DNA of 64,000 bases, taken from the NCBI GenBank assembly GCA_038252255.1, contig JBBSAM010000003.1:124001-188000 (forward strand), read 5' to 3'. The translations under genes and the position numbers were made by a program. This DNA comes from Chersky-806 sp038252255 (lineage in GTDB: Bacteria > Actinomycetota > Acidimicrobiia > IMCC26256 > JAENVU01). Positions 23,698 through 33,188 of the stretch are shown here, in pieces. Every line of letters starts with the position of its first letter. Positions within the stretch are counted from its first letter, which is position 1. The notes below the pieces were generated by a model. That model was not told the DNA's origin, searched no databases, and worked only from the letters and a program-made list of their open reading frames with translations.

Positions 23698-24861
23698 ATG
23701 GGGGATCCCGCGGGTGAGGCGTGGGCTCGATGGACGTCGACGCTCGGCCGGCTCGCCGAACGACTGACTCGCGACGACTTCCCCACCGACGCCCGCGGGC
23801 GCGCGGAAGGCATCCGCCACCTCGCCCGCCAAGCCGGCCTGGCGCTGCAGGGTGAGCTCGAGCACGCCGATCCCGTTCACCCGACGTTGCACCGCTACGA
23901 GCTTCCGTGGTCGCAATGGGGTGCGCCCAACCCGGACAACGTGTACGAGCGTTGTGCAATCGATCCGAGTGCGACCTACCTGCTGCGCGGGAACGTGGAG
24001 GGTGTCCACGAGACGCTCTTCTCACTCGTCGAAGGCGACATGCACCTCGGCGAGAACGGAGTGTTCGCCGAGGTCGCGCTGACCGACCTCGCCGCGACGG
24101 ACGGTCGCCTGGAGCTGAGCATCGGACCGGACGCAGGTGACGGCAACCACCTGCAATCGGCCCCGGGCGCCAGACTCCTCCTCATCCGCCAGTACCTCTA
24201 CGACTGGGCCCACGATCCGGTCGCGACCTTCACGATCGAACGGAGCGACTCCGCGGGAACGTCGCCACCCGCACCGGTGCCCGCCGAGATCGCGACCGCG
24301 ATCAACCGGGCGTCGCGGTGGGTCGAGCAGTCGATCGAGTACTGGGCGGCATACGTCGCCGCGTCTCGCGACCTGCTGGAGCACAACACGTTCACCGCGC
24401 CGAGCACGCCGCCGGGCGGCGCGCCGAGCATCGCCTACGGCGGTGGCTGCTGGGAGCTCGGGCCCACCGACGCGCTGGTCATCGAGCACGACGAGCCGGA
24501 CGCGCGGTACTGGAACTGGTCGATCCACAACCTTCACTGGTTCGACTCCGGGGCATGGGATCAGCGCCTCATGTCCTGCAACGGGAACCAGGCCCACGTC
24601 GACGACGACGGCAAGGTACGTGTCGTCGTCTCCCACACCGACCCCGGCGTCCCGAATTGGCTCGACACCGAGAGCCGACCGGTCGGGATGGCCGTCTACC
24701 GGTACGTCGGGGCGGCGACGAAGCCCGAGCCGGCCGCGCGCGTCGTCCCCGTCACCGACGTGCGCGCCGCGCTCCCCGAGCATCACCCGGTCATCGACGC
24801 TCCCGCGCGCCGACGCCAGCTCGCCGACCGGGCCCGCGCCGCGCAGAGGCGCTGGAGCTGA
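23698..24861 (+). CDS. DUF1214 domain-containing protein
   Basis: A 387-residue soluble protein whose C-terminal half carries the DUF1214 pattern: YWNWSIHNLHWFDS, NGNQAHVDDDGKVRVVVSHTD, then PNWLDTESRPVG. The N-terminal half has the DNVYERCAIDP segment typical of DUF1254/1214 relatives. No catalytic role is established for the family. It ends 11 bp before the sulfotransferase gene, suggesting co-transcription. Confidence 0.78.
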   Translation: MGDPAGEAWARWTSTLGRLAERLTRDDFPTDARGRAEGIRHLARQAGLALQGELEHADPVHPTLHRYELPWSQWGAPNPDNVYERCAIDPSATYLLRGNVEGVHETLFSLVEGDMHLGENGVFAEVALTDLAATDGRLELSIGPDAGDGNHLQSAPGARLLLIRQYLYDWAHDPVATFTIERSDSAGTSPPAPVPAEIATAINRASRWVEQSIEYWAAYVAASRDLLEHNTFTAPSTPPGGAPSIAYGGGCWELGPTDALVIEHDEPDARYWNWSIHNLHWFDSGAWDQRLMSCNGNQAHVDDDGKVRVVVSHTDPGVPNWLDTESRPVGMAVYRYVGAATKPEPAARVVPVTDVRAALPEHHPVIDAPARRRQLADRARAAQRRWS

Positions 24862-24872
24862 ACGGAGCCGGC

Positions 24873-26105
24873 ATGCCCTGGGCCCGACCCTCATCCCCCG
24901 AGTGGCTCGACCGGCTGAACGCGCATGGCGCCGCGGCCGGCGGCGCCGAGTACCTCGTGTCCCTCGAACCCGATGACCTGCTGGCGGCGGCGCGTGACAG
25001 CACCGGCCTGCTCGACTTCGGTGGCGAGAGCTGGCGGCCGCACTTCGACGTGCTCGTCGGCGCACTACGAACCGAGGCCGACCTGACCGTCGCCGGGCGG
25101 ATCCTCGCTCGCACCGAGCTGCTCCGGGTCTTGCGCCAACGTCTCCTGCTCACCGCGCGGTGGGCCGCCGATCCGAGCATCCTGCAGGAGCCGATCGACC
25201 GTCCGGTCTTTGTCGTGGGCACCGGTCGGTCCGGCACGTCGATCCTGCACCAGCTGCTCGCGCTCGATCCCTCCAACCGGACGCCCGCCACGTGGGAGCT
25301 GCTGTTTCCCGGCGAAGCACTCGGCGCCGGCGCGCCGGTCGCGCGCCGCGTCGGCCACGACGTGCACGCGTTCTGGGCCGATCTGCAGCCGGCCTACGAG
25401 TCGATGCACCGCAACGCCGGTGACAAGCCGAACGAATGCATCTTCGCGACGATGCTGGAGTTCCTCTCCGACCAGTGGGGAGGCACGTACGAGGTGCCGA
25501 CCTACGCCGCGTACCTCGTTCGCACGGACCAGACCGAGGCCTACCGGTATCACCGCAAGGTCCTGCAGACGCTCCAACGCCGCGAGCGGGGCCATCGTTG
25601 GGTGCTGAAGGCGCCGAGCCACTTGAGCCAGCTCGGGGCGCTGTTCGAGGTCTACCCGGATGCCAGGGTCATCCAGATCCACCGTGACCCGCTCAAGACC
25701 GTGCCGTCGACCATCAGCCTGATGGGAACGATCAAGTCGATGCGCTCCGAGCGGGTGGACGTCGACTCGCTCGCGCCGTGGATCTCGGTGGGCTACGGGA
25801 TGATGCTGGACGACACCATCGACGCTCGCGGCACGGGCCGGCTCCCGGACCACCAGTTCGTCGACGTGCGGTACGCCGATCTCATGACCGATCCGCTCGC
25901 CACGATCCACGACCTCTACCGCCGGCTCGAGCTCGAGTACCCGTCGACGCTCGACGCGGCGGTGGGCGGCCACCTGGCCGCCCGGCCCAAGGACAGTCGC
26001 GGCACCCACCGGTACTCCTTGGCCGACACCGGCCTCGACCCGGCGACGGAGCGCGAGCGGTTCCGGCGGTACCAGGCGGAGCACGACGTCTCCGACGAGG
26101 TGTGA
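24873..26105 (+). CDS. Sulfotransferase family protein
   Basis: A 410-residue protein with the PAPS 5'-phosphosulfate loop in PVFVVGTGRSGTSILHQLL (about 111-129) and the 3'-phosphate region VIQIHRDPLKTVPS. Members transfer sulfate from PAPS to hydroxyl groups. The actinobacterial subfamily with this N-terminal helical extension has no assigned substrate. GGAG precedes ATG 24873 at a suitable spacing, and the gene follows the DUF1214 gene by 11 bp. Confidence 0.88.
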   Translation: MPWARPSSPEWLDRLNAHGAAAGGAEYLVSLEPDDLLAAARDSTGLLDFGGESWRPHFDVLVGALRTEADLTVAGRILARTELLRVLRQRLLLTARWAADPSILQEPIDRPVFVVGTGRSGTSILHQLLALDPSNRTPATWELLFPGEALGAGAPVARRVGHDVHAFWADLQPAYESMHRNAGDKPNECIFATMLEFLSDQWGGTYEVPTYAAYLVRTDQTEAYRYHRKVLQTLQRRERGHRWVLKAPSHLSQLGALFEVYPDARVIQIHRDPLKTVPSTISLMGTIKSMRSERVDVDSLAPWISVGYGMMLDDTIDARGTGRLPDHQFVDVRYADLMTDPLATIHDLYRRLELEYPSTLDAAVGGHLAARPKDSRGTHRYSLADTGLDPATERERFRRYQAEHDVSDEV

Positions 26106-26144
26106 CACGTACCGGATCCGGCTACCGAGGGGCACCGGCCGCGG

Positions 26145-27302
26145 TCAGGAGTGTCGCGCCGCCTTCCGCGCCAGGTCCGCGACGACCCCCTCGAGGGGAC
26201 CGGAGTCGAAGTCGGAGTCGTCCGCCTGGTTCGTCGAGCGCGCGAACGTCAGGTCGAGCCGCGGGCAGTAGACCGTCTCCGTACCCCAGTAGCCGGGATG
26301 GCCGAAGCACCGCTCCCCGTCGACGTCCTCCGAGAAGATGCCCAAGCCCGCACCGGCCCGGCGGCCGGCGGCCGGCACGTGCGTCATGGTGCGGATCGTC
26401 TTGCGGTTGTGGAAGATCTTGTCGTGGAAGAGCGCCCGGTAGAACCGCGTCAGGTCCGAGACCGTGGACACGAGGCCGCCGCCGCCGTAGAGGTCGTGTG
26501 ACGCGTCGAGCGTGATGTTGTCGAAGTCGTCGTAGTACTGGTGCGCACGCGCGGTGGCGTTCGGAGGAGTCGGTTCGAGTATCTCCCAGTAGGTGTGGTC
26601 GAGGCCCAGGCGATGGAAGCCGATCAGCTCCCGCACCGCGGTCGGCAGGGTCTTGGCGGTCACACGTTCGATGATCTCGCCGAGCAGGATGTACCCCGTG
26701 TCCGAGTAGTGGTACGCCGCGCCGGGCGCTCCGAGTGGGTGGCCGTGCGCGGTCGCGAAGAGAAGCTGCTCGGCGCGGGTCCAGCGATGACCCGGGTCGG
26801 AGACGTTGATGTCGTCGTATGCCTTGGTCTCCGCGTAGTCGAAGAGCCCGGCCGTGTGCTCCAACATCTGGCGGACGGTGATGCGGCGCGGCCGGTAGCG
26901 GCCCGAGCGCAGCACGGCGAGCGACCGACGGGAGAGATAGCGGGAGATCGGCGCGTCGAGCCGCACCCGGTGCCGCTCGACCAGGCGCAGGACGCTGGCC
27001 GCGACGAACGTCTTGGTGACGCTCGCGATCCGGAACGGCGTGTTCGCTTTCAACGGAGTACCGGCGCGGATGTCGGCGAGCCCGGTGGCCACCGTCACGT
27101 CGAGTCCCGGCGCACGGACCGCGACCACCTCACCCGGGATCTTCGGGTTCGCGGCCATATCGGCTTCGAGCGCCCGCACGACGCGCCGGCGCGCTGCCGC
27201 CTTGCTCACCGAGGCGTTCGCCGCACCCGGGCCGACGACGAGTGCCGCCACCACCACGGCCACGACGCCGACGAACCCGCGCCCTGACCACATCGCCCGC
27301 AT
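26145..27302 (-). CDS. Secreted serine beta-lactamase-like hydrolase
   Basis: A 385-residue class C beta-lactamase / D-Ala-D-Ala carboxypeptidase family protein. A signal peptide (residues 1-30, ending ANA) is followed by the SxxK motif Ser94-Val-Thr-Lys97 and a Tyr-Ser-Asp triad element in YHYSDTGYILLGE. The third KTG-like motif is replaced by HPGYWG, common in esterase-type members. It probably acts outside the membrane on peptides or esters rather than as an antibiotic resistance enzyme; this is inferred. Confidence 0.87.
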   Translation of the reverse strand: MRAMWSGRGFVGVVAVVVAALVVGPGAANASVSKAAARRRVVRALEADMAANPKIPGEVVAVRAPGLDVTVATGLADIRAGTPLKANTPFRIASVTKTFVAASVLRLVERHRVRLDAPISRYLSRRSLAVLRSGRYRPRRITVRQMLEHTAGLFDYAETKAYDDINVSDPGHRWTRAEQLLFATAHGHPLGAPGAAYHYSDTGYILLGEIIERVTAKTLPTAVRELIGFHRLGLDHTYWEILEPTPPNATARAHQYYDDFDNITLDASHDLYGGGGLVSTVSDLTRFYRALFHDKIFHNRKTIRTMTHVPAAGRRAGAGLGIFSEDVDGERCFGHPGYWGTETVYCPRLDLTFARSTNQADDSDFDSGPLEGVVADLARKAARHS

Positions 27303-27365
27303 CTCCGTTTCAACGCTAGGGCACGGAGCGCAGTTCCCTGAGGTTTGGCCGAGCGGAACGCTTCC

Positions 27366-28613
27366 CTAGTCGTTGTCCTGCACGGTGCCGATGCCGAGAT
27401 CGCGTCCGAGCCGAGCGTTCGTCGGCTTCGAGATCTGGAGGACGAACCTCTCGGTGGGCTCATGGACCCGGTCGCCGACGATCGGGACCCTGACCTTGAG
27501 CTTCGTCTTGTTGGGCCGGAAGGTGAGGGTGCCGGATGTCTTCACGAAGTCCGAGGCCGCGCCCGCGCTCCCCGCCCGAGTCGTGTACGCGACCGTCACG
27601 GTCGACGAAGACTTCGCGGACAACGTGACGAAGAACTTGGCCTTCTTGCTGCCACGATTCCCCTCCCGCACCTTGACGTCGCCCACGCTCGCCACCGGAC
27701 CGGTCGCCCGGACACCGAAGTCCCAGCCGCTCGCGGCCGATGTGAGCACCGTGATCCGCACGTCTCCACCCGCGAGATTGACACGAGAAGACACGCAGGG
27801 GTCCGGGATCGCCTGCGGCGCGCCGGTGCACGGCGGAACCGCGGTGCCGTTGCGGAACACGACGATGTCGGCTGCCGTATGGCCACCTGTCGCCGAGCCG
27901 TCGATGTCGAACGTGAGCTGCAGCGGGCTACCCACCGTTCCCGCCGGCGCGCTGATGTGCGCGACGGTTCCGAGCAGCGAGTAGGTACCGAACGTCCCGC
28001 CGCTCGAGAAGGCTTCCTCGATCTCGACGGTGCCGGCGGTCGGGCTCAGCACGGTGGTCTGCAGCCGATGGCTCGCCGAAGGACCGAGGTGCGAGGGGTC
28101 GGTGCTCAGCTCTTCACCGGCGCCGACATCACCCGAAGCGGAGTCGCCGACGAGCGCGGAGCGCCAACTTCCCGAATAGGTGGTGCCCGTGTTGCTCTCC
28201 ACCAGGAACGTGCCGCCCATCTCGACGCCGTTCTGATCCAGGGTCCCGGCCATCGTCACGCGCGGATCGGGCGATCCAGTGTCGACGCGGGCAGTGAAGT
28301 CGCACCCCGTCCGGGTGCCGATCTCGGTGTTGCCGGGGAACACGATTCCCTGGTTGCTGAAGAAGTGGATCGTGCCGCCCACCGTCGAGCCCGTCCCGTA
28401 GAGGTCCGCGCTCGACACGCCCCCCTGCATGACCTGGCTCGAATACCACGTGCCCAACCAAGGAGCCAGCGGGTACTCGGGCGGGTGCGCACAATCGACG
28501 AACGCCCCCGCGGGCGCGGCGATCCCCAACATCGCGGCGGGCACCGCCAGCGCGACGAGCACACACATCGCGCCCGCGCGCGACACCCGGATCCCTGCCG
28601 TCCTGCCGACCAT
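27366..28613 (-). CDS. Secreted protein with C-terminal Calx-beta domain
   Basis: A 415-residue exported protein. ATG 28613 gives a clean signal peptide (MVGRTAGIRVSRAG, a hydrophobic core, then PAGA), and a G-rich ribosome binding site precedes it. The middle is Gly/Thr/Ser-rich beta structure that I do not recognise (residues 40-310). The last 100 residues are a Calx-beta domain (VREGNRGSKKAKFFVTLS to GTVQDND), a calcium-binding fold found in adhesion proteins. A surface or matrix role is likely. The kimA homologue lies 110 bp upstream on the same strand. Confidence 0.8.
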   Translation of the reverse strand: MVGRTAGIRVSRAGAMCVLVALAVPAAMLGIAAPAGAFVDCAHPPEYPLAPWLGTWYSSQVMQGGVSSADLYGTGSTVGGTIHFFSNQGIVFPGNTEIGTRTGCDFTARVDTGSPDPRVTMAGTLDQNGVEMGGTFLVESNTGTTYSGSWRSALVGDSASGDVGAGEELSTDPSHLGPSASHRLQTTVLSPTAGTVEIEEAFSSGGTFGTYSLLGTVAHISAPAGTVGSPLQLTFDIDGSATGGHTAADIVVFRNGTAVPPCTGAPQAIPDPCVSSRVNLAGGDVRITVLTSAASGWDFGVRATGPVASVGDVKVREGNRGSKKAKFFVTLSAKSSSTVTVAYTTRAGSAGAASDFVKTSGTLTFRPNKTKLKVRVPIVGDRVHEPTERFVLQISKPTNARLGRDLGIGTVQDND

Positions 28614-28723
28614 CTCGTCCCCCCGAGAGAGCCACGGGCCGATGCTCGCGACGCTTCGCAGCCACGCCATCGACCGAAACGCCGCGCAACCTAACACTCC
28701 CACCGCGAGCTCGCCCGGCTTCC

Positions 28724-30598
28724 TCAGCGTGCTCCGCGCAGCTCCGCCGGGGGCTCGACCCGGTACGGGATCGACGTGACCACACTGGTCCGCTTGAACA
28801 ACAACCGCCCCTTGAGAATCAGCGCGCTCTGATTGTGGAGCAGGTGGCCCCACCAATGCTCCACGAAGAACTCGGGGATGAAGACGTTGACGAGCGTGCC
28901 CGGCCAGCGATGCTCGAGCTCCTCGATGTACGAGAGTGTGGCCGCGGTGAACTCACCCGTCGCCGTATGCACGATCTCGAGTGGCACGGTGATCCCGTGG
29001 CGCGACCACTGCTTCTCGATCCGCTCGGCCTCCTGATCGTCATTCACGACCGTCATCGCGACGAAATGATCCGGTGCGATCGACGCGCCGTACGCCAACG
29101 CCTCGAGCACCCCCGGGTTGACCTCTTCCACGAGCACCAGTGCAGTGAGGCGCCGACGCGGCGGCTTGTAGTCGGGAGGGATCCGCAGCTCCTCCTCGAC
29201 GCCGCGGTAGTGCCGTTTGATCCCCTTGAAGAGGAGGACGATCGCCGGGATCACTGCGATCGGTACCCACGCTCCACTCGTGAACTTCGTCACCGCGACA
29301 ATGGCCAGGACGACCAACGTCGCGAGGGCACCGACCGCGTTCACCACGACGCTGCGCCGCCAGTGTGGCTCCTTCAAGCGCAGGTGGTGGCGCACCATCC
29401 CGGTCTGCGACAACGTGAACGATGTGAAGACGCCCACCGCGTAGAGAGGGATCAGCGCATTCGTGATCCCGCCGAACGCGACAACCAGCAACGCCGCCGC
29501 TCCGGCCAGCATGATGATGCCATTGGAGTACACGAGCCGATCGCCCCGGTTCGTGAGCTGTCGGGGCAGGTAGCCGTCCTGTGCAACGATCGACGAGAGG
29601 CTCGGGAACCCGTTGTAGGCGGTGTTCGCGGCCAGGACGAGAATCGCAGCGGTCGCGAACTGCAGGAACACGAACGGGAATCCGTTGCCGAACACCTGGA
29701 GGCCGAGCTGCGCGATCACGGTGCGGTCGTGGCTCGGGTACGGCTGGAGCCGGTGCGCCAGCACAGAGATGCCGAAGAACAACGAGCCGAGCAGGATGCC
29801 CATCCAGACAAGCGTCGCGGCCGCATTCTTCGCCTCCGGCCGTCGGAATGACGGCACACCATTCGAGATCGCCTCGACCCCGGTGAGGGCGACCGCACCG
29901 GACGAGAATCCCTTCAGCAGCAGGAAGATCGAGAGCGACCCACCCATCTGGAGTGAGGTGTCGGCCAGCTTGGCGTCGTAGGGCACCGGATCGATATGGC
30001 CGAAGAAGCTGCGGCCGAGCCCGATGATGATGAGCGCGGCGAAGATGAACATGTACAGATAGGTGGGCACCGCGAACACCTGGCCCGATTCCTTGATCCC
30101 GCGCATGTTCATCAGTGTGATCAGCACGATGAGCAAGACCGCGAGCTCCACCCGGTGCGCGGCGAGGCCGCTGAGTGACGGAATAGAGATGATCGCGGCC
30201 ACACCGGCCGAGATCGACACCGCGACCGTGAGCACATAGTCGACCATCAACGACGCGCCGGCGACGAGCGACGCCATCTCGCCGATGTTCTCCTTGCTCA
30301 CGACGTACGCACCGCCACCGTTCGGGTAGGCAAAGATCACCTGGCGGTAGGAGATGATGACGATCGCGAGTAGCGCCGCGACCACGATGGAGATCGGTAC
30401 GAGCTTGCTGAGACCGAGGGCGAGGCTCGATCCCCCCACGGCCACCACGAACAGGATCTCTTCCGTGGCGTAGGCGGTGGACGAGAGTGCGTCCGAGGAG
30501 AAGACCGCGAGCGCGATGGCCTTCGGGAGCCGCTGCTCCTCCATCTGGGTGCTGGCGAGTGGGCGACCGACGAGTAGCCGCTTCACGACGTCGAACAT
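28724..30598 (-). CDS. kimA: KimA-type APC family potassium importer
   Basis: A 624-residue APC-superfamily transporter with 12 membrane helices and a C-terminal cytosolic domain of about 170 residues. It matches Bacillus KimA through its length: SSDALSSTAY places Asp36 and Tyr43 at the same numbers as in KimA, LMVDYVLTVAVS carries the Asp/Tyr pair of the ion path, and TGVEAISNG carries a conserved Glu. KimA is a high-affinity K+/H+ symporter inhibited by c-di-AMP through its cytosolic dimer domain. The gene begins 7 bp after a KdpD-like sensor gene, which supports a role in potassium uptake. Some relatives are annotated only as amino acid permeases. Confidence 0.87.
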   Translation of the reverse strand: MFDVVKRLLVGRPLASTQMEEQRLPKAIALAVFSSDALSSTAYATEEILFVVAVGGSSLALGLSKLVPISIVVAALLAIVIISYRQVIFAYPNGGGAYVVSKENIGEMASLVAGASLMVDYVLTVAVSISAGVAAIISIPSLSGLAAHRVELAVLLIVLITLMNMRGIKESGQVFAVPTYLYMFIFAALIIIGLGRSFFGHIDPVPYDAKLADTSLQMGGSLSIFLLLKGFSSGAVALTGVEAISNGVPSFRRPEAKNAAATLVWMGILLGSLFFGISVLAHRLQPYPSHDRTVIAQLGLQVFGNGFPFVFLQFATAAILVLAANTAYNGFPSLSSIVAQDGYLPRQLTNRGDRLVYSNGIIMLAGAAALLVVAFGGITNALIPLYAVGVFTSFTLSQTGMVRHHLRLKEPHWRRSVVVNAVGALATLVVLAIVAVTKFTSGAWVPIAVIPAIVLLFKGIKRHYRGVEEELRIPPDYKPPRRRLTALVLVEEVNPGVLEALAYGASIAPDHFVAMTVVNDDQEAERIEKQWSRHGITVPLEIVHTATGEFTAATLSYIEELEHRWPGTLVNVFIPEFFVEHWWGHLLHNQSALILKGRLLFKRTSVVTSIPYRVEPPAELRGAR

Positions 30599-30605
30599 CG
30601 TCCTC

Positions 30606-31427
30606 CTACCGGCGCCGAGTCTCGTCGGCCAGGCGCGCCTGCTCGTTCGGACCGGCGAGCGCGAGCGCCACCCCGAGCTGGTCGCTGAGCGCCACCGCCA
30701 CCACCCGCTCTTCGATGGTCACGGAATGCTCGGGATCCCCGATGAGGACGATGCGCGCGATCGGGAGCCCTCGCTCGAGCACTGCGAGCTCCACGCCGTC
30801 CTCCGCCAGGGCGACGCCGCCCCCGAACCAGTGATGCTCCGAGCCCTCGATGCTGCCACCCCGCTCGAGCCGCGGCATGACATAGACGAACGGTGGGAAC
30901 TCGAGCCAGCAGTCTTGAAGTGCGAGGAGCGTCCGAAGCTCGTGGGTGACGCTGTCCACCACCTCGTCGATCGACGCACCGCGAGCGATCTGGTCGGCCA
31001 CCCGGTGGACCCGGGCGATCGCGTCCGCGGCGCGTTCGCGTTCACGCTCCGAGCGCCGCCCCCGGGACGCGACCGCACCGACCAGCAGCCCGACTCCGAG
31101 CAGGATCAGCGCGGTCTCCAGGTCGTCTGACGTCTCGATCTTCAGTGAGAGATACGGCTGAGTCAGGAAGAAGTCGAACGACAGCGTCGCGACGATCGCG
31201 GCGGTTGCACCGGCCCGGCGACCACCGATGATCGCGGCGATCACCACGACGAGCACGAGGATCAGCGCGAGATTCGCGTTATCGAGCTCGGTCCTCACCG
31301 GGACGAGGATCAGAGCCACGACGATCGGCCCGAGCGCGCCGACCGCGACGCCGACCAGTGCGTTGGCCCGATCGGCCTTCGGAAGCGCCACCCGGCCATG
31401 ATCACCCAGATCGCGATCAGTGGGCAT
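30606..31427 (-). CDS. KdpD-like DUF4118 membrane sensor with GAF-like domain, no kinase
   Basis: A 273-residue protein with four closely spaced membrane helices (about 25-120) in the DUF4118 pattern of KdpD, including FDFFLTQPYLSLKI and VASRGRR, and then a cytosolic GAF-like domain (about 135-255). The HisKA and HATPase domains of KdpD and its N-terminal UspA region are missing. It lies 7 bp upstream of kimA on the same strand, so it is probably a K+ or ionic-strength sensing partner of the transporter. No response regulator is next to it. The start codon is uncertain; a GTG 36 nt downstream is possible. Confidence 0.82.
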   Translation of the reverse strand: MPTDRDLGDHGRVALPKADRANALVGVAVGALGPIVVALILVPVRTELDNANLALILVLVVVIAAIIGGRRAGATAAIVATLSFDFFLTQPYLSLKIETSDDLETALILLGVGLLVGAVASRGRRSERERERAADAIARVHRVADQIARGASIDEVVDSVTHELRTLLALQDCWLEFPPFVYVMPRLERGGSIEGSEHHWFGGGVALAEDGVELAVLERGLPIARIVLIGDPEHSVTIEERVVAVALSDQLGVALALAGPNEQARLADETRRR

Positions 31428-31691
31428 ACCAGTCGGATCTCGCAGCGCGACCAGACCGTGTCATCGCGGTTCACACCACGGTGTGGGTCGCGCTCGACGC
31501 CGCCTCCAGGCCGCGGTCGAAGATCCCGGGGTTGTCGCGTGCGGGCTCGAGATGCGGGGGCGCAACTACCGGATCGATCAGGCGTAGCTCCGCTCAATAC
31601 GCTCCGACCGGCGAGCGGCCGGCGAACCCACGGTGAATTCGCAACCGCCCGCCTACCGGATCCGGGCCAAAAGGGATAACGTCGCCCGGGC

Positions 31692-33134
31692 ATGGGGGAT
31701 GACGTAGGGCGCCGGAAGTTCCTGCTCGGGCTCGGTGCCGCGTCGGGCATCGCGCTGGCGGGCTGTCGACCGTGGCGGAGCCACCACGGGCGCCCCGGAC
31801 CGCGGGTGCGTGGCCCGGGTGACCGTCCGAACCCGTGGCGCGCCGAGGGAACGGATCTGCTTCCGCAGGTCGAGCACATCGTCATCTACATGCAGGAGAA
31901 CCACTCCTACGACTCGTACTTCGGCACCTTCCGCCGCGGCGACGGCTACTGCATCCGCGACGGGGTCCCGACGAACAGCAACGTGGACGTGGAGGGCCGG
32001 ACCGTTCGGGTCCAGCACGCCACGGAGACCTGCCAGAACGGGCCCGGAGTGTCGCAGAGCTGGGTGTCGACGCACCGCCAGATCGACGGCGGGCGGATGG
32101 ACGGGTTCCTCGCGGACGACAACGTCAACGCGATGAAGTACTGGGACGGTGGAGACCTCCCGTTCTACTGGTCGCTCGCGAGCACCTTCCCGCTGTGCGA
32201 CCGCTGGTTCGCCTCGGCCCCCGCGCAGACGTACCCGAACCGAATGTACCTGCAGGCGGCAACCTCGCAGGACCTGGTCTCGACCGACACCGCCAAGGCC
32301 TTCTCGATGCCGCATCCGGCGGGCGGCACGATCTGGGACAAGCTCAACGCGCACGGCATCTCGTGGCTCGACTACGCGTGGGACCTTCCCGACATCGCGC
32401 TCTTCCCGAAGACGTTGAGCGCCAACACCGACAAGCTCCGGACGTTCCGGCAGTTCCTCGGTGATTGCGAGAGCGGCGCGTTGCCGTCCGTCTCGATCGT
32501 CAGCCCCGGTGCCACCGCGTACAGCGAGGAGAACCCGGCCGACATCCAGCTCGGTGAGGCATACAGCGCGTCCGTGATCAACGCGTTGATGCACAGCCCG
32601 GCCTGGCCGAAGACCGTGCTCCTCTTCATGTACGACGAGCACGGCGGCTACTACGACCACGTCGCCCCGCCTGCCGCGATTCCGCCGGACGACATCGCAC
32701 CGGCGGTGGTCGCGACGCCGGACGCGCCGGCCGCGTGGAACCAGTACGGGCTCCGGGTGCCGGCGTTCGTGATCTCCCCGTTCGCGAAGCGCAACTACGT
32801 CTCGCACGTGGTGCACGACCACACGTCCGTCCTGCGCTTCATCGAGACAAAGTTCAACCTCGGTGCGCTCACCCGTCGCGACGCGAACGCCGACAACCTC
32901 CTCGACTGCCTCGACTTCCGCAACCGGCCCGCGTTCCTCGAGCCGCCGGCTCTCGCCGCCCCGGGCCTGCCGGCTACGGGGAGCAGCTGCCAGCCGAACA
33001 CCCCGCCACCGCCCACCACGGCGGCGGCGAACCCGGTGCAGACGACGGCGAAGCACGCACCGCTGACCGATTCGCAGGACGAACGGCTGAAGGCGCTCGC
33101 GCACCTCCGTCGCGAAGGTCTCGTCACCGCCTAG
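31692..33134 (+). CDS. Tat-exported lipoprotein phosphoesterase (phospholipase C / acid phosphatase family)
   Basis: A 480-residue protein with a Tat signal (GRRKFLLG) and a lipobox ALAG-Cys25, so it should be folded in the cytosol, exported and anchored by lipid. The catalytic domain starts at IVIYMQENHSYDSYFG (Glu69-Asn70-His71), the phosphoesterase family signature, and has FMYDEHGGYYDHVAPP later. It could hydrolyse phospholipids or other phosphate esters. The C-terminal 60 residues form a Pro/Thr-rich tail. It is transcribed divergently from the sensor-kimA pair, with 264 bp between them. Confidence 0.9.
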   Translation: MGDDVGRRKFLLGLGAASGIALAGCRPWRSHHGRPGPRVRGPGDRPNPWRAEGTDLLPQVEHIVIYMQENHSYDSYFGTFRRGDGYCIRDGVPTNSNVDVEGRTVRVQHATETCQNGPGVSQSWVSTHRQIDGGRMDGFLADDNVNAMKYWDGGDLPFYWSLASTFPLCDRWFASAPAQTYPNRMYLQAATSQDLVSTDTAKAFSMPHPAGGTIWDKLNAHGISWLDYAWDLPDIALFPKTLSANTDKLRTFRQFLGDCESGALPSVSIVSPGATAYSEENPADIQLGEAYSASVINALMHSPAWPKTVLLFMYDEHGGYYDHVAPPAAIPPDDIAPAVVATPDAPAAWNQYGLRVPAFVISPFAKRNYVSHVVHDHTSVLRFIETKFNLGALTRRDANADNLLDCLDFRNRPAFLEPPALAAPGLPATGSSCQPNTPPPPTTAAANPVQTTAKHAPLTDSQDERLKALAHLRREGLVTA

Positions 33135-33188
33135 TTGCCGCCTGCTTCGTGAGGCCCTGTCGCGACACGGGTCGTAAAGTCCCCCGTC

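Noticed and set aside
30606..31427. Full KdpD sensor kinase
   Set aside because: The membrane and GAF-like parts match, but HisKA, HATPase and the UspA region are absent.
31428..31691. Possible c-di-AMP riboswitch upstream of the sensor-kimA pair
   Set aside because: Bacillus kimA has such a switch, but I could not find its conserved sequence or pairing here; the region only holds short GC-rich repeats.
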